From contig JAHCAT010000024.1 in the NCBI GenBank assembly GCA_019634735.1, forward strand, positions 1-35,093: a stretch of 35,093 bases of DNA. The letters are read 5' to 3'. A program made the position numbers and the translations under genes. The stretch comes from Lysobacterales bacterium (GTDB taxonomy: Bacteria; Pseudomonadota; Gammaproteobacteria; Xanthomonadales; UBA2363). This document shows positions 1-8,859 of the stretch, piece after piece; the stretch's first letter is position 1, and each line of letters starts with the position of its first letter. The notes beneath the pieces are model-generated. The model worked only from the letters and a program-made list of their open reading frames with translations, did no database searches and was not told where the DNA came from.

Positions 1-461
1 AGGGCTGAGACACGACGCTAATCAGGTCTGGGAGAGGGCCGGCACCTGCCGTGATCTGCATCGTTGCCGGCCCAGCGGCACGCGCTGGCCAGCGCGGCCA
101 TACCCGGGAACCTATTTATATCCAGTGCGTTAGCTGCGGATTTTTTGGGGTACAAAGCGCCCCGGCGGTCGACAGCCCGACCCGGTTCGGGGTCACAAGC
201 CGGCAGCGCGGCGAGCTGCAGAAGTCTCTCCCCCGCCCCCTGCGGCAGGCGGGGAAGGGGCGAAGCGCGATGCCGTCGCAGCGGCGGTGCGCGCCTGGCA
301 GGAGTAGCCGGGCCTGGCTGCGGCGGTGGCCGAGAGACGACGCTGATCAGGACGGGCTGAGCCTCGGCGCCGGCCTGGCCTGGTTCCGCCGACCCGTCGC
401 AGCGAAGCTGCTGTGCAGGACCGCTACCGGTCGCCACCCGCCGGGGGTCGCGGCCCTGTCG
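1..461. other. Intergenic region at window start with small repeats, no gene supported
   Basis: No reading frame here resembles a known protein; the frames present are Arg/Pro/Ala-rich translations of GC-rich DNA. Two things stand out. A 20-base word at 7-26 recurs at 332-351 with 18 of 20 matches, in the same orientation. A palindrome at about 231-254 has arms CCCCG/CGGGG and CCTG/CAGG and sits in a C-rich then G-rich context, as in short dispersed intergenic repeats of high-GC proteobacteria. An AT-rich patch at about 109-150, unusual for this window, contains a run of six T. Whether this is a promoter or a terminator for a gene to the left cannot be decided from the window. Confidence 0.5.
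7..351. repeat. Imperfect direct repeat, two 20-base copies at 7-26 and 332-351
   Basis: The copies read GAGACACGACGCTAATCAGG and GAGAGACGACGCTGATCAGG, differing at two positions, and bracket about 305 bases without a gene. The spacing and the lack of a transposase frame between them argue against an insertion sequence. They look like remnants of a dispersed intergenic repeat. Confidence 0.45.
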
Positions 462-1046
462 TCAGGCAGGTGCCACGCGGCCACGCCCCAGGCGCCGCGC
501 CGGCGGCGCCGGGTCGGCGATCCGGTAACTTCCGGGCGCCAGGTCGCCCAGCTCCCAGCGGTCGACCGCGGTGCGCACCAGGCGCAGGGTCGGCAGGCCG
601 ACCGCTGCGGTCATGCGCCGCACCTGGCGATTGCGGCCCTCGCGCAGGCCCAGTTCCAGCCAGGACGTGGGCACGGTCTTGCGGAAGCGCACCGGCGGAT
701 CGCGCGGCCACAGCCAGGCCGGCGGCCCGGGCAGGGCGCGCACCTGCGCCGGCCGGGTGCGGCCGTCGTTGAGCTCGACACCCTCGCGCAGGCACGACAG
801 CTGGTCCTCAAGCGGCTCGCCCTCGACCTGCACCAGGTAGGTCTTGGCCTTGCTGTGCCGAGGGTCGGTCAGCCGGTGCGCCACCTCGGCATCGTCGGTG
901 AGCACCAGCAGCCCTTCGGAATCGTGGTCGAGCCGGCCAGCCGGATAGATGCCGGGCAGCGGCACGTGGTCGGCCAGGCAGGGCCGGCCGTCCTGTGCCG
1001 TGAACTGGCACAGGACGCCGAACGGCTTGTTCAGCAGGACGATCAG
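462..1046 (-). CDS. rluE: 23S rRNA pseudouridine(2457) synthase RluE
   Basis: The gene encodes an RsuA/RluB/E-type pseudouridine synthase. The family member RluE isomerises U2457 of 23S rRNA. Recognisable stretches are LLNKPFGVLCQFT at the N-terminus, GRLDHDSEGLLVL with the catalytic Asp at about residue 40, the long match around AWLWPRDPPVRFRKTVPTSW, and EGRNRQVRRMTA near the end. About 194 residues is normal for the catalytic core. There is no S4 domain, as in RluE. The start is unusual. The conserved core begins at LIVLLNKP, and the only plausible near start is CTG at 1044-1046, which overlaps the TGA of the upstream methyltransferase gene as CTGA. The alternative is GTG at 1193, adding 49 basic residues inside the methyltransferase gene with no visible Shine-Dalgarno; E. 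coli RluE has an extension of similar length, so this is not excluded. Confidence 0.9.
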   Translation of the reverse strand: MIVLLNKPFGVLCQFTAQDGRPCLADHVPLPGIYPAGRLDHDSEGLLVLTDDAEVAHRLTDPRHSKAKTYLVQVEGEPLEDQLSCLREGVELNDGRTRPAQVRALPGPPAWLWPRDPPVRFRKTVPTSWLELGLREGRNRQVRRMTAAVGLPTLRLVRTAVDRWELGDLAPGSYRIADPAPPARRLGRGRVAPA

Positions 1047-1990
1047 TCGCCGGCCTGGTCCATGCCCTGGCGCAGGATCGCATCGCCCTGCGGCTTCACG
1101 AAGCGCAGGGTCATGCGGTCGGATTCGCCGATCGCGCGGTACTTCTCCGGGTCCTCGCCATCGGGCACGCGCAGCGAGGGCGGCAGGGTCCACACGCCGT
1201 TGGGATGGTCGGTGGTGTCGGCCGGATTGGCGTTGACCTCGCTGCGGCCGGCCAGTTCGAAGCCGGCGGCGGTGGCCAGGGCGATCACCGATTCCTCGGT
1301 CATGTAGCCCGAGCGCGGATTCTCGGCGGCCGCCGAACCCGGCTGCGCGCGGTGCTCGACCACGCCCAGGGTGCCGCCCGGGCGGAGCACGTCGAAGAAG
1401 CCCTTGAACATGCCCGGCGCGGCGCCGGAGCCCACCCAGTTGTGGACGTTGCGGAAGGTCAGCACCAGATCGGCGCTGCCGTCCTCGCCGAAGCTCGGCT
1501 CGGACAGGGAGAAGGCATGCACGCGGACCGTGCCGTAGACGTCGGCGTTGCCGTCCAGCTTCTCCTGGAAGGCGGCGTTGGTGCGGGTGTAGTAGTCGCG
1601 GCCGCTGTCGTTGGCGGCGCTGGCCGGATCGACCACGGCCGCGACCAGGGTGCCGCCGTCCTTCAGGGCCGGCGCCAGCACTTCCGTGTACCAGCCACCG
1701 CCCGGGGTGATCTCGACCACGGTGGCGTCGGGGCGGAAGCCGAAGAAGGCCAGCGTCTCGGCCGGATGGCGCCAGGCGTCGCGGGCGCGGTGCTCCTCGG
1801 AGCGGTGCGCACCGGCCAGGGCGGCGGCCACCGGGTCGGCCGCGGGTGCGGGTGCGGTCTCGGGTGTCGCAGCCGGCGCGGGCGCGGCCTCCGGGGCCGG
1901 CGCGGCCGGGGCCGGGGCCTCCTGGCGGTTGCAGGCGGCCAGGGCCGCGGTCAGGGCGAGCGGGAGCAGAAGACGGTTCAGGGCGGCCAT
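1043..1990 (-). CDS. Putative SAM-dependent methyltransferase with lipoprotein signal peptide
   Basis: The 315-residue product starts with a lipoprotein signal peptide ending in ALAAC, with Cys20 as the probable lipidated residue. An Ala/Pro-rich linker of about 35 residues follows. The rest is a class I Rossmann methyltransferase-like domain: VVEITPGGGWYTEVLAPAL at 92-110 is motif I, and the later segment DLVLTFRNVHNW corresponds to motif IV/post-motif. It resembles the family annotated as predicted methyltransferase (COG4798), whose substrate is unknown. It lies 54 bases after aceK on the same strand and overlaps rluE by 4 bases, so translational coupling to rluE is likely. A SAM-dependent enzyme carrying an export signal is odd because the periplasm is not expected to contain SAM. 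It may have another ligand or act before export. Confidence 0.8.
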   Translation of the reverse strand: MAALNRLLLPLALTAALAACNRQEAPAPAAPAPEAAPAPAATPETAPAPAADPVAAALAGAHRSEEHRARDAWRHPAETLAFFGFRPDATVVEITPGGGWYTEVLAPALKDGGTLVAAVVDPASAANDSGRDYYTRTNAAFQEKLDGNADVYGTVRVHAFSLSEPSFGEDGSADLVLTFRNVHNWVGSGAAPGMFKGFFDVLRPGGTLGVVEHRAQPGSAAAENPRSGYMTEESVIALATAAGFELAGRSEVNANPADTTDHPNGVWTLPPSLRVPDGEDPEKYRAIGESDRMTLRFVKPQGDAILRQGMDQAGD

Positions 1991-2027
1991 GGCCAGTGCC
2001 TCGCAGGGGGGTGGAAACCGGTCGATG

Positions 2028-2033
2028 AGGCTA
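2028..2033 (-). promoter_or_regulatory. Possible -10 element for the lipoprotein methyltransferase
   Basis: The minus strand reads GCTAGCCT here, giving a -10-like TAGCCT about 37 bases before the ATG at 1990. No good -35 is visible at 17 bases upstream. The same octamer precedes the exported protein gene at 28680. This is an inference from sequence alone. Confidence 0.3.
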
Positions 2034-2044
2034 GCACAGCGGTG

Positions 2045-3811
2045 TTAGCCGGCCGTTGCCGCGGGCAGGGTGGCGGGCAGCCGGCAGGCCTCCGGATAAG
2101 GCGCCACCTCGTCGCTGTCGCCGGCCGCCTGGGCGGCCTGCTGCGCCCGCCACCAGGCGGGGTCGAACAGGTGGCCGTGGCGGGCCGCAAGGGCCTCGCG
2201 CAGGGACGGCGGCACGCCCAGGAAGGTCGGGAATTGCTCGGGAAACACGTCGTCGGGGCCGACATGGAACCAGGGGCCGTCGTGCAGTTCCTCGTCGTCG
2301 TGACGGGCGGCCGGAATGGCCCGGAACCGGCACTGCGCCAGCGGACACAGCTCGTCGTAGTCGTAGAACACCACCCGGCCGCCGGCGGTGACCCCGAAAT
2401 TCTTGGTCAGAAGGTCCCCTGGGAACAGACCGGCGCGCGCCAGGTCTGTGACCGCCTGGCCCCAGTCGAGCAGGGCGGCGCGCACCTGCGCCGGTGGCGC
2501 GTCCCGCAGCAAGCGGTCGAGCGGCCGCAGTCGTCGCTGCAGGTAGCAGTGCGACAGCACCAGGTCCTCGCCGTCGACGCGGGCCACCGACGCGCACTGC
2601 TGCAGCAGTTCGTCGCGCAGGGCCGGCTCGAAGCGCGCCAGCGGCAGGCGCAGGTCGCGGAACACCTGGGCGTCGAGCAGGCGGCCGGCGCGCTCGTGGT
2701 GCAGGACCATGCGGTAGCGCGCGCGCACCTGCTCGGGGGTGCTGTCCTTGGGCGGCGCGAAACGGTCGCGGATGACCTTCACCACCAGCGGATAGTCGCC
2801 GGCCACGAACACCGCCATGACCATGCCGCGTTCGCCCTCGGCGTGCCGGAAGCGCGCCTGCGGGCAGCGCTGCAGCCAGGCGTCCAGTGCCCGCCAGCGT
2901 TCGGTCTTGCCCTGGCGGGCGCGGCCCAGCACGGTGTAGAGCTCGTCCACCGGCTTGCCGGGCATCAGCTCGGCCAGGAAGCGCACCGCGCCGGCGACCG
3001 GCGCCAGGTCGGCCTGGAAGTAGCTGCGGGTGGCGCCGAACAGGGTGGCGATGTCGGGCAGGGCGGTGAGCAGCGCATCCAGGCGCATACCCGCCGGTTC
3101 GTTGGCCAGGGCGAGCACCACCGGGCCCGCGTGACGCACGCCCCAGAGCCGGCCGACCAGGTAGGCGCGGCGATCGCGGTACAGCGGCGTAGCCAGGAAC
3201 TGCGCGCCGACCGGCGCGTCGTCGCCCCAGGCCGCTAGACGTCCGGGCAGGCGTTCGGCGGCGGCGCGCAGGCAGCGCCCGCGATCCTGCCAGGGCAGGG
3301 CCGGCGCCAGCGCGTCGAGCAGCCGATCGAACAGCCCGGCGGCATCCGGCCCGCCGTCCAGGCTCAGCAGCTCGGCCCGCGGCGCCGGGCCGGCGGCATC
3401 GGCGCCGGCCAGGAAGGCCAGCGAGGCGTCGATGCCGCGACTGCCCAGGCTGCGGCGCAGCAGGGAGTTGTGGAAGGTGTGCAGCAGCGCGCGGTCGGCC
3501 ATGTCGGCGCTGCGCCGCGCGATCAGGCTGCGCATCGCGCGCCACAGGCCGCGGGCGCGCAGGCGGTCGTCGAGCCGGCGGTCGAGGCGGGCCAGGGTCT
3601 CGCGCACCAGCACGTCGTACAGGTCGATGCGTTCCACTGCATCGCGACCGGCGCCCGGCCAGTCGCGTCGCGCGAAGCGCCGGGCGGCACGCCGCGTCAG
3701 GTCGCCGAAGCGGCCGTCGTAGTCGGCGAAACCGTCGATCACCAGGCCGGCAGCCGCCTCGACCTGGGCCAGGTGGACGGGCGGCGCGGGCGATGGCGGG
3801 CGTAAGGACAT
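2045..3811 (-). CDS. aceK: Isocitrate dehydrogenase kinase/phosphatase AceK
   Basis: AceK phosphorylates and dephosphorylates isocitrate dehydrogenase, switching carbon between the TCA cycle and the glyoxylate bypass. The 588-residue product has the whole family architecture. The N-terminal regulatory half carries DGFADYDGRF, RIDLYD and FFxSxxRR-like FHNSLLRRS. The ATP-binding region is EGERGMVMAVF at about 325-335. The ATP lysine is in VVKVIRDRFAPPKD (Lys345). The catalytic segment FPGDLLTKNFGV contains Asp466 and Asn471, and VVFYDYDE contains Asp484. All key residues known from E. coli AceK are retained. The substrate gene icd lies immediately upstream on the same strand, 244 bases away, with a hairpin-rich repeat between them. 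No aceA or aceB is seen, unlike the enterobacterial aceBAK operon. ATG at 3811 lies 9 bases after a -10-like TACCAT, so the message could be nearly leaderless. Confidence 0.96.
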   Translation of the reverse strand: MSLRPPSPAPPVHLAQVEAAAGLVIDGFADYDGRFGDLTRRAARRFARRDWPGAGRDAVERIDLYDVLVRETLARLDRRLDDRLRARGLWRAMRSLIARRSADMADRALLHTFHNSLLRRSLGSRGIDASLAFLAGADAAGPAPRAELLSLDGGPDAAGLFDRLLDALAPALPWQDRGRCLRAAAERLPGRLAAWGDDAPVGAQFLATPLYRDRRAYLVGRLWGVRHAGPVVLALANEPAGMRLDALLTALPDIATLFGATRSYFQADLAPVAGAVRFLAELMPGKPVDELYTVLGRARQGKTERWRALDAWLQRCPQARFRHAEGERGMVMAVFVAGDYPLVVKVIRDRFAPPKDSTPEQVRARYRMVLHHERAGRLLDAQVFRDLRLPLARFEPALRDELLQQCASVARVDGEDLVLSHCYLQRRLRPLDRLLRDAPPAQVRAALLDWGQAVTDLARAGLFPGDLLTKNFGVTAGGRVVFYDYDELCPLAQCRFRAIPAARHDDEELHDGPWFHVGPDDVFPEQFPTFLGVPPSLREALAARHGHLFDPAWWRAQQAAQAAGDSDEVAPYPEACRLPATLPAATAG

Positions 3812-3820
3812 GGCCCGCCG

Positions 3821-3826
3821 ATGGTA
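3821..3826 (-). promoter_or_regulatory. Possible -10 element (TACCAT) directly before aceK
   Basis: TACCAT on the minus strand ends 9 bases before the aceK ATG. Transcription would then start at or within two bases of the start codon. No convincing -35 hexamer is seen at 17 bases upstream. No Shine-Dalgarno sequence is visible between it and the ATG, which fits a leaderless message. Confidence 0.35.
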
Positions 3827-3869
3827 TCGGGCCGGTGCCCGGCGCCGCGCGGCGCCGGGAGACGGACGT

Positions 3870-4026
3870 CTAGCAGCTTGTTGAAGAACGACCGTCCTGG
3901 TCGTTTTTCAAGTCTCCCGTCCGGCGCAGGTCCGGACGCGATCCCGTCGAACCAACTGCTTACGCACCTGCTTCGCCGAGCGGCCATCCATGGCCGCCGC
4001 CAGCAGGCTGTTTTTCAACAGCCTGC
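3870..4026. repeat. Hairpin-rich repeat element, copy 1, between icd and aceK
   Basis: This copy begins CTAGCAGCTTGTTGAA and is closely matched at 25543 onward over about 70 bases, then more loosely to about 120 bases. It holds three inverted repeats: arms TTGAAGAACGACC/GGTCGTTTTTCAA (3881-3911), arms around GTCCGG/CCGGAC (3919-3937), and arms GCAGGCTG/CAGCCTGC with an 8-base loop (4003-4026). The outer ends are themselves roughly inverted copies (left CAGCTTGTTGAA, right TTCAACAGCCTG), so the unit looks like a small non-coding mobile or REP/MITE-like element. It has no gene of its own. Confidence 0.7.
3881..3911. terminator. Probable bidirectional intrinsic terminator between icd and aceK
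   Basis: Arms of 13 bases (one G-T pair) enclose a 5-base loop. The GC part is ACGACC/GGTCGT, followed by T5 on one strand and, on the other, by TT-C-TT. It is therefore terminator-like on both strands. Located after icd and before aceK in the direction of transcription, it should reduce read-through from icd into aceK. Confidence 0.6.
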
Positions 4027-4029
4027 CAG

Positions 4030-4047
4030 CCCCGCCGGGCGGCGGGG
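4030..4047 (-). terminator. GC-rich hairpin directly after icd
   Basis: Arms CCCCGCCG and CGGCGGGG enclose two bases, 9 bases beyond the icd stop codon. On the minus strand it is followed by the GCAGGCTG/CAGCCTGC hairpin at 4003-4026, whose loop is A-rich (TTGAAAAA). There is no U-tract directly behind this stem, so it may be a 3'-end stabiliser and not a true terminator. Confidence 0.4.
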
Positions 4048-4055
4048 CCGGGGAC

Positions 4056-5384
<1,329 letters not shown>

Positions 5385-5556
5385 GCGGGCTCCAGGCAAG
5401 TGGCCGCGCCGGCCGCGGTCGGCCGGGCGCTGGGCCTGCCATTGTCGCGGTTCCGGGCGGCGGGGTGAAGCGCGGCCGTCGACTGGCCCGGGTGTTTGAA
5501 CCTGGCTTCACGGCCTGCGGGCAGGCTGGTCCCCCGTCCTGCCCTGGAGCCCCGCG

Positions 5557-6678
5557 ATGAAACGCGCCCTGTTCGCCCTGTCCCTGCTCGCCACCACGTT
5601 GTTGCCCACCGCCGCGAGGGCAACCGCCGCCGATGCGCCCCACGTGCTGGTGGTGGTCAGCAGCGAGGGCCGCGAGGGCGGCCGCAGCCGGCCCGGCTTC
5701 GAGATGGACGAGCTGGCCCAGGCCTGGCTGATCTTCCACGACAACGGCCTGGCGGTGACCCTGGCCAGTCCGGCCGGCGGGCCAGTGGAGGCCGACCGCT
5801 TCGATCCGGAGGCGCCCTGGAACGCCCGCCTGCTGGCGTTGCCGGAGGCGGCGGCGGCGCTGGCCGACACCCGGGCCACCGCCTCGCTGGACGCCGACGG
5901 CTTCGACGCCGTCTACGTGGTCGGCGGCAAGGGCGCGATGTTCGACCTGCCGCGCGACGCCGCGCTGGCCCGGCTGATCGGCGCCGTGCACGACGCCGGC
6001 GGCGTGGTCGCCGCGGTCTGCCACGGCCCGGCGGCCCTGGCCGAGGTGCGCCTGGCCGACGGCAACCTGCTGGTCGCGGGCCGCGCCCTGACCGGCTTCA
6101 GCAACGAGGAGGAGGCGGTGTTCGGCAAGCGCTGGGCGCCGGAGTTTCCCTGGCTGCTGGAGGACGCCCTGCGCGAACGCGGCGCGCGCTGGCAGGAGGC
6201 GCCGCTGATGATGCCGAAGGTGGTGGTCGACGACCGCCTGGTCACCGGTCAGAACCCCTATTCGACGCCGGCCCTGGCCGAGACGGTGATTCGCACGCTG
6301 GGCCGCGCGCCGGTGGCCCGCACGCCGTGGCGCGAGGAGCGGGCGATGGCCCTGGTGCAGCGCCTGCTGGCCGCCGAGGGCGACGCCGCACGCGCCGAAC
6401 TCGCCGCCGACCCGGCCGGCCACCATGTCGAGCTGATCGGCCTGCTCGGCTACTACCAGTTGCAGGCCGCGCAGGCCGATGCCGACGTGGCGCGGGCCCG
6501 GGCGATCATGGAACTGGCGCGCCCGCACATGGACGAGCCGCGCCTGGACGTCGGCATCGCCGACGCCCACTGGCGGCTGGGCGAGGCGGACCGCGCCCAG
6601 GCCCTGCTGGACACGGTGCTGGCGGCCCATCCCGACCTGCGCGAAGCTGCCGAGCTGAAGGCCCGCCTGGACGAGTGA
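5557..6678 (+). CDS. Exported DJ-1/PfpI family protein with C-terminal helical (TPR-like) tail
   Basis: The 373-residue product has a signal peptide (about 1-25, cleavage near ATA-ADA). A DJ-1/PfpI domain of the Hsp31/glyoxalase III-like type spans about 28-255. Visible signatures are the conserved acidic residues in GFEMDELAQAW (49-52), VVGGKGAMFD, the nucleophile elbow AVCHGPAAL (Cys155-His156) and VTGQNPYSTPALAE. From about 265 to the end the sequence is Ala/Leu-rich helical with a TPR-like pattern (AHWRLGEADRAQALLDTVLAAHPD). Family members detoxify methylglyoxal or act as chaperones or deglycases; which applies here is unknown. The TGA overlaps the GTG of a response regulator gene by 2 bases, so it is the first gene of a coupled unit with a two-component system. 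Confidence 0.88.
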   Translation: MKRALFALSLLATTLLPTAARATAADAPHVLVVVSSEGREGGRSRPGFEMDELAQAWLIFHDNGLAVTLASPAGGPVEADRFDPEAPWNARLLALPEAAAALADTRATASLDADGFDAVYVVGGKGAMFDLPRDAALARLIGAVHDAGGVVAAVCHGPAALAEVRLADGNLLVAGRALTGFSNEEEAVFGKRWAPEFPWLLEDALRERGARWQEAPLMMPKVVVDDRLVTGQNPYSTPALAETVIRTLGRAPVARTPWREERAMALVQRLLAAEGDAARAELAADPAGHHVELIGLLGYYQLQAAQADADVARARAIMELARPHMDEPRLDVGIADAHWRLGEADRAQALLDTVLAAHPDLREAAELKARLDE

Positions 6679-7373
6679 ACGCCGTGCCGCCCGAACCCCT
6701 GAGCGTGCTGGTCGTGGAGGACAGCCTGCCCCTGCGGCGCGGCATCGCCGAGCTGTTCGAGCGCCACGGCCACCGCGCCGACTTCGCGGCCGACGGCCGC
6801 ACCGGCCTGCGCCTGGCCCTGGCCAGCCCGCCCGACGTGCTGGTGCTGGACCTCGGCTTGCCCGGCCTCGACGGCCTGGCCCTGTGCGCGCAACTGCGCG
6901 CACAGTGCGACCGCCACGTGCCGGTGCTGATGCTGACCGCCCGCGACACCCTGGCCGACAAGCTGGCCGGCTTCGACGCCGGCGCCGACGACTACCTGGT
7001 CAAGCCGTTCGCCGGCGACGAGCTGCTGGCGCGCTGCCTGGCGCTGTCGCGCCGGCACCGGGTCGGCGAACCGCACGCCCTGGTGGTCGGCTCGCTGCGC
7101 ATCGACCGGCGAACCGGCCTGGCCAGCCGGCACGGCCGGCCGCTGGCGCTCACCGCCCTGCCGTACCGCCTGCTGCTGGCCCTGGCCGAGGCCTGGCCGC
7201 GGGCCCTGACCCGCTCGGAACTGGTGCAGCGGCTGTGGGGCGAGGAGGCGCCGCCCTCGGATCCGCTGCGCTCGCACCTGTACCTGCTGCGGCAGGCGCT
7301 GGACCGGCCGTTCGAGCGGCCGATGCTGCTCACGGTGCAGGGCGTCGGCTTCCGGTTGGACGGCGATGCCTGA
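6675..7373 (+). CDS. OmpR/PhoB-family response regulator
   Basis: The 232-residue regulator has a receiver domain (about 9-120) with acidic pair Glu15-Asp16, phospho-acceptor Asp59 in VLDLGLPG, Thr88 in LMLTARD and Lys110 in DDYLVKPF. A winged-helix DNA-binding domain (about 130-230) follows, with ALTALPYRLLLALAEAWPRALTRSELVQRLWG and the closing TVQGVGFRL. The start is GTG at 6675, placed within the TGA of the DJ-1 gene; the residues before it belong to another frame. GTG at 6684 is a less likely alternative. The 3' end overlaps the histidine kinase gene by 8 bases, so the two are translationally coupled and very likely cognate partners. QseB/PmrA-type regulators are the nearest resemblance. 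The target genes are unknown, though the upstream DJ-1 gene is an obvious candidate. Confidence 0.93.
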   Translation: MNAVPPEPLSVLVVEDSLPLRRGIAELFERHGHRADFAADGRTGLRLALASPPDVLVLDLGLPGLDGLALCAQLRAQCDRHVPVLMLTARDTLADKLAGFDAGADDYLVKPFAGDELLARCLALSRRHRVGEPHALVVGSLRIDRRTGLASRHGRPLALTALPYRLLLALAEAWPRALTRSELVQRLWGEEAPPSDPLRSHLYLLRQALDRPFERPMLLTVQGVGFRLDGDA

Positions 7374-8691
7374 GCCCGCCCGCCCCCGGCGCCAGCTGCG
7401 CCGTCGCATCCTGCTGGCCTTCAGCGGCTTCACCGTGCTGCTGGCCCTGGCGTTCGGCTTCTTCGCGGCGGTGATGGTGTACGCGGTCGAGGACGCCCTG
7501 ATTGCCGGCCTGATCGACGACGAGGCGCGCTGGCTGCAGGACGAACACGCGCGACGCGGCGCGTGGCCGGCGCCGCGGGTGCCGTTCATCGCGCGTCACG
7601 ACGACCCGGCCGGGTTCCCGGCCGACCTGGCCCGTGCCTGGCGGGCCGAACCCTGGCGCACCGAGTTTCCCGGCGAGCAAGGTCGCCACTACCACCTGAA
7701 GATCCTGCAGGCGGAGGAGGGGCCAGTCGGCTGGCTGGTCGCCGAGGTCAGCGGCCAGCTCGCGGTACGGCCGATGCGCGCCAAGCTGCTGCGCATCCTG
7801 GCCGGGGTCGGTGCCGTCGCGGTGATCCTCGCGCTGGCCCTGGGCTGGCTGCTGGCGCGTCGGACCAGCGCGCCCCTGGTGCGCCTGGCCGACCAGGTGG
7901 CGGGGTTGTCGCCCGACGCCCTGCCCGAGCGTCTCGACGGTCGCTGGCCGGACGACGAGGTCGGCGTGCTGGCACGCGGCCTGGACGGACTGCTCGGTCG
8001 CCTGCACCGTTTCGTCGAGCGCGAGCGGGCGTTCACCCGCGATGCCAGCCACGAGCTGCGCACGCCGCTGGCGGTGATCCGCAGCGCCGCCGAGCGGTTG
8101 TCCGCGCAGCCCGGCCTGGACGCCGCGGCGCGCCGACGGCTCGACGACCTGCGGCAGTCGGCGGCGCAACTGGAGGGCACCGTGGCCAGCCTTCTGGCGC
8201 TGGCGCGCGAGCTGCCGGCCGAACCGGCGCCGGCGCCGCCGGTCGCCCTGCTGCCCCTGCTCGAGCGCGCCGTGGTCGACCAGGCGCCGCTTGCCGGCGA
8301 GCGGCCGGTGACGGTGCGCATCGCGGTCGGCGCCGACGCCCGCGCCCACCTGCCCGGCGACGTGCTGGCGATCCTGCTCGGCAACCTGGTCGGCAACGCG
8401 CTGGCGCATACGCCGGCCGGCGAGGTCCGCATCGACGTCGACGACGGCCACCTGCGCATCGACAACCCGGGCTGGCCGCTGGACGACGCGGGCGGCGCAC
8501 CCGGGCAGGCCGGCGTGCGCCGACCCGGCAGCCCGGGTCAGGGCTTCGGCCTGGCGATCGTCTCCCGTCTGTGCCGCCGCCACGCCATCGACCTGGCGAT
8601 CGGGACGCTGTCCTCCGGCGTGGTGCGGACCCGGCTGGCCCTGGCGCCGACCGCCAGGGCTGGCGAGCCTCCCGCCCCGGCCGACGCCTGA
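7366..8691 (+). CDS. Sensor histidine kinase
   Basis: This 441-residue inner-membrane kinase has a first transmembrane helix at about 16-40, a periplasmic loop of about 100 residues, a second helix at about 141-163, a HAMP linker (RRTSAPLVRLADQVAGL onward), the DHp box FTRDASHELRTPLAVIRS (phospho-acceptor His229), and a HATPase_c domain with the N-box LLGNLVGNALAHTP and the G-box GQGFGLAIVSRL. The middle ATP-lid part (PGSPGQGFG) is short but recognisable. The sensor loop is rich in Trp, Arg and acidic residues and has no family I recognise. It overlaps the response regulator gene by 8 bases. Genes with this order and overlap normally encode cognate pairs. The signal is unknown; the exported DJ-1 protein encoded first in the unit could modify or report it. 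Confidence 0.92.
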   Translation: MPEPARPRRQLRRRILLAFSGFTVLLALAFGFFAAVMVYAVEDALIAGLIDDEARWLQDEHARRGAWPAPRVPFIARHDDPAGFPADLARAWRAEPWRTEFPGEQGRHYHLKILQAEEGPVGWLVAEVSGQLAVRPMRAKLLRILAGVGAVAVILALALGWLLARRTSAPLVRLADQVAGLSPDALPERLDGRWPDDEVGVLARGLDGLLGRLHRFVERERAFTRDASHELRTPLAVIRSAAERLSAQPGLDAAARRRLDDLRQSAAQLEGTVASLLALARELPAEPAPAPPVALLPLLERAVVDQAPLAGERPVTVRIAVGADARAHLPGDVLAILLGNLVGNALAHTPAGEVRIDVDDGHLRIDNPGWPLDDAGGAPGQAGVRRPGSPGQGFGLAIVSRLCRRHAIDLAIGTLSSGVVRTRLALAPTARAGEPPAPADA

Positions 8692-8859
8692 GCCCGCCGA
8701 CTGTTCCGGCCCTCTCCGCTGAAGACTCATCGCGCCGCCCCCTCCCCAGCACGCCGGAAAGGGAATGCCCGGTGCCCCGGCACCGGCGGCTGTTGCGACC
8801 GGCAGGGGTCGGCGAGGCTGTTGGCTTGGCAGTGCCGCCCAGAGGCAACAGCGTTGGGG

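Noticed and set aside
1205..3238. Plus-strand open frame of 677 residues
   Set aside because: Antisense to the methyltransferase and aceK genes; no conserved residues.
3739..3987. Small minus-strand frame ending in a GRSFFNKLL-type sequence, also seen in the copy at 25543
   Set aside because: It is the translation of the repeat hairpin (GTTGAAAAACGACC) and not a gene.
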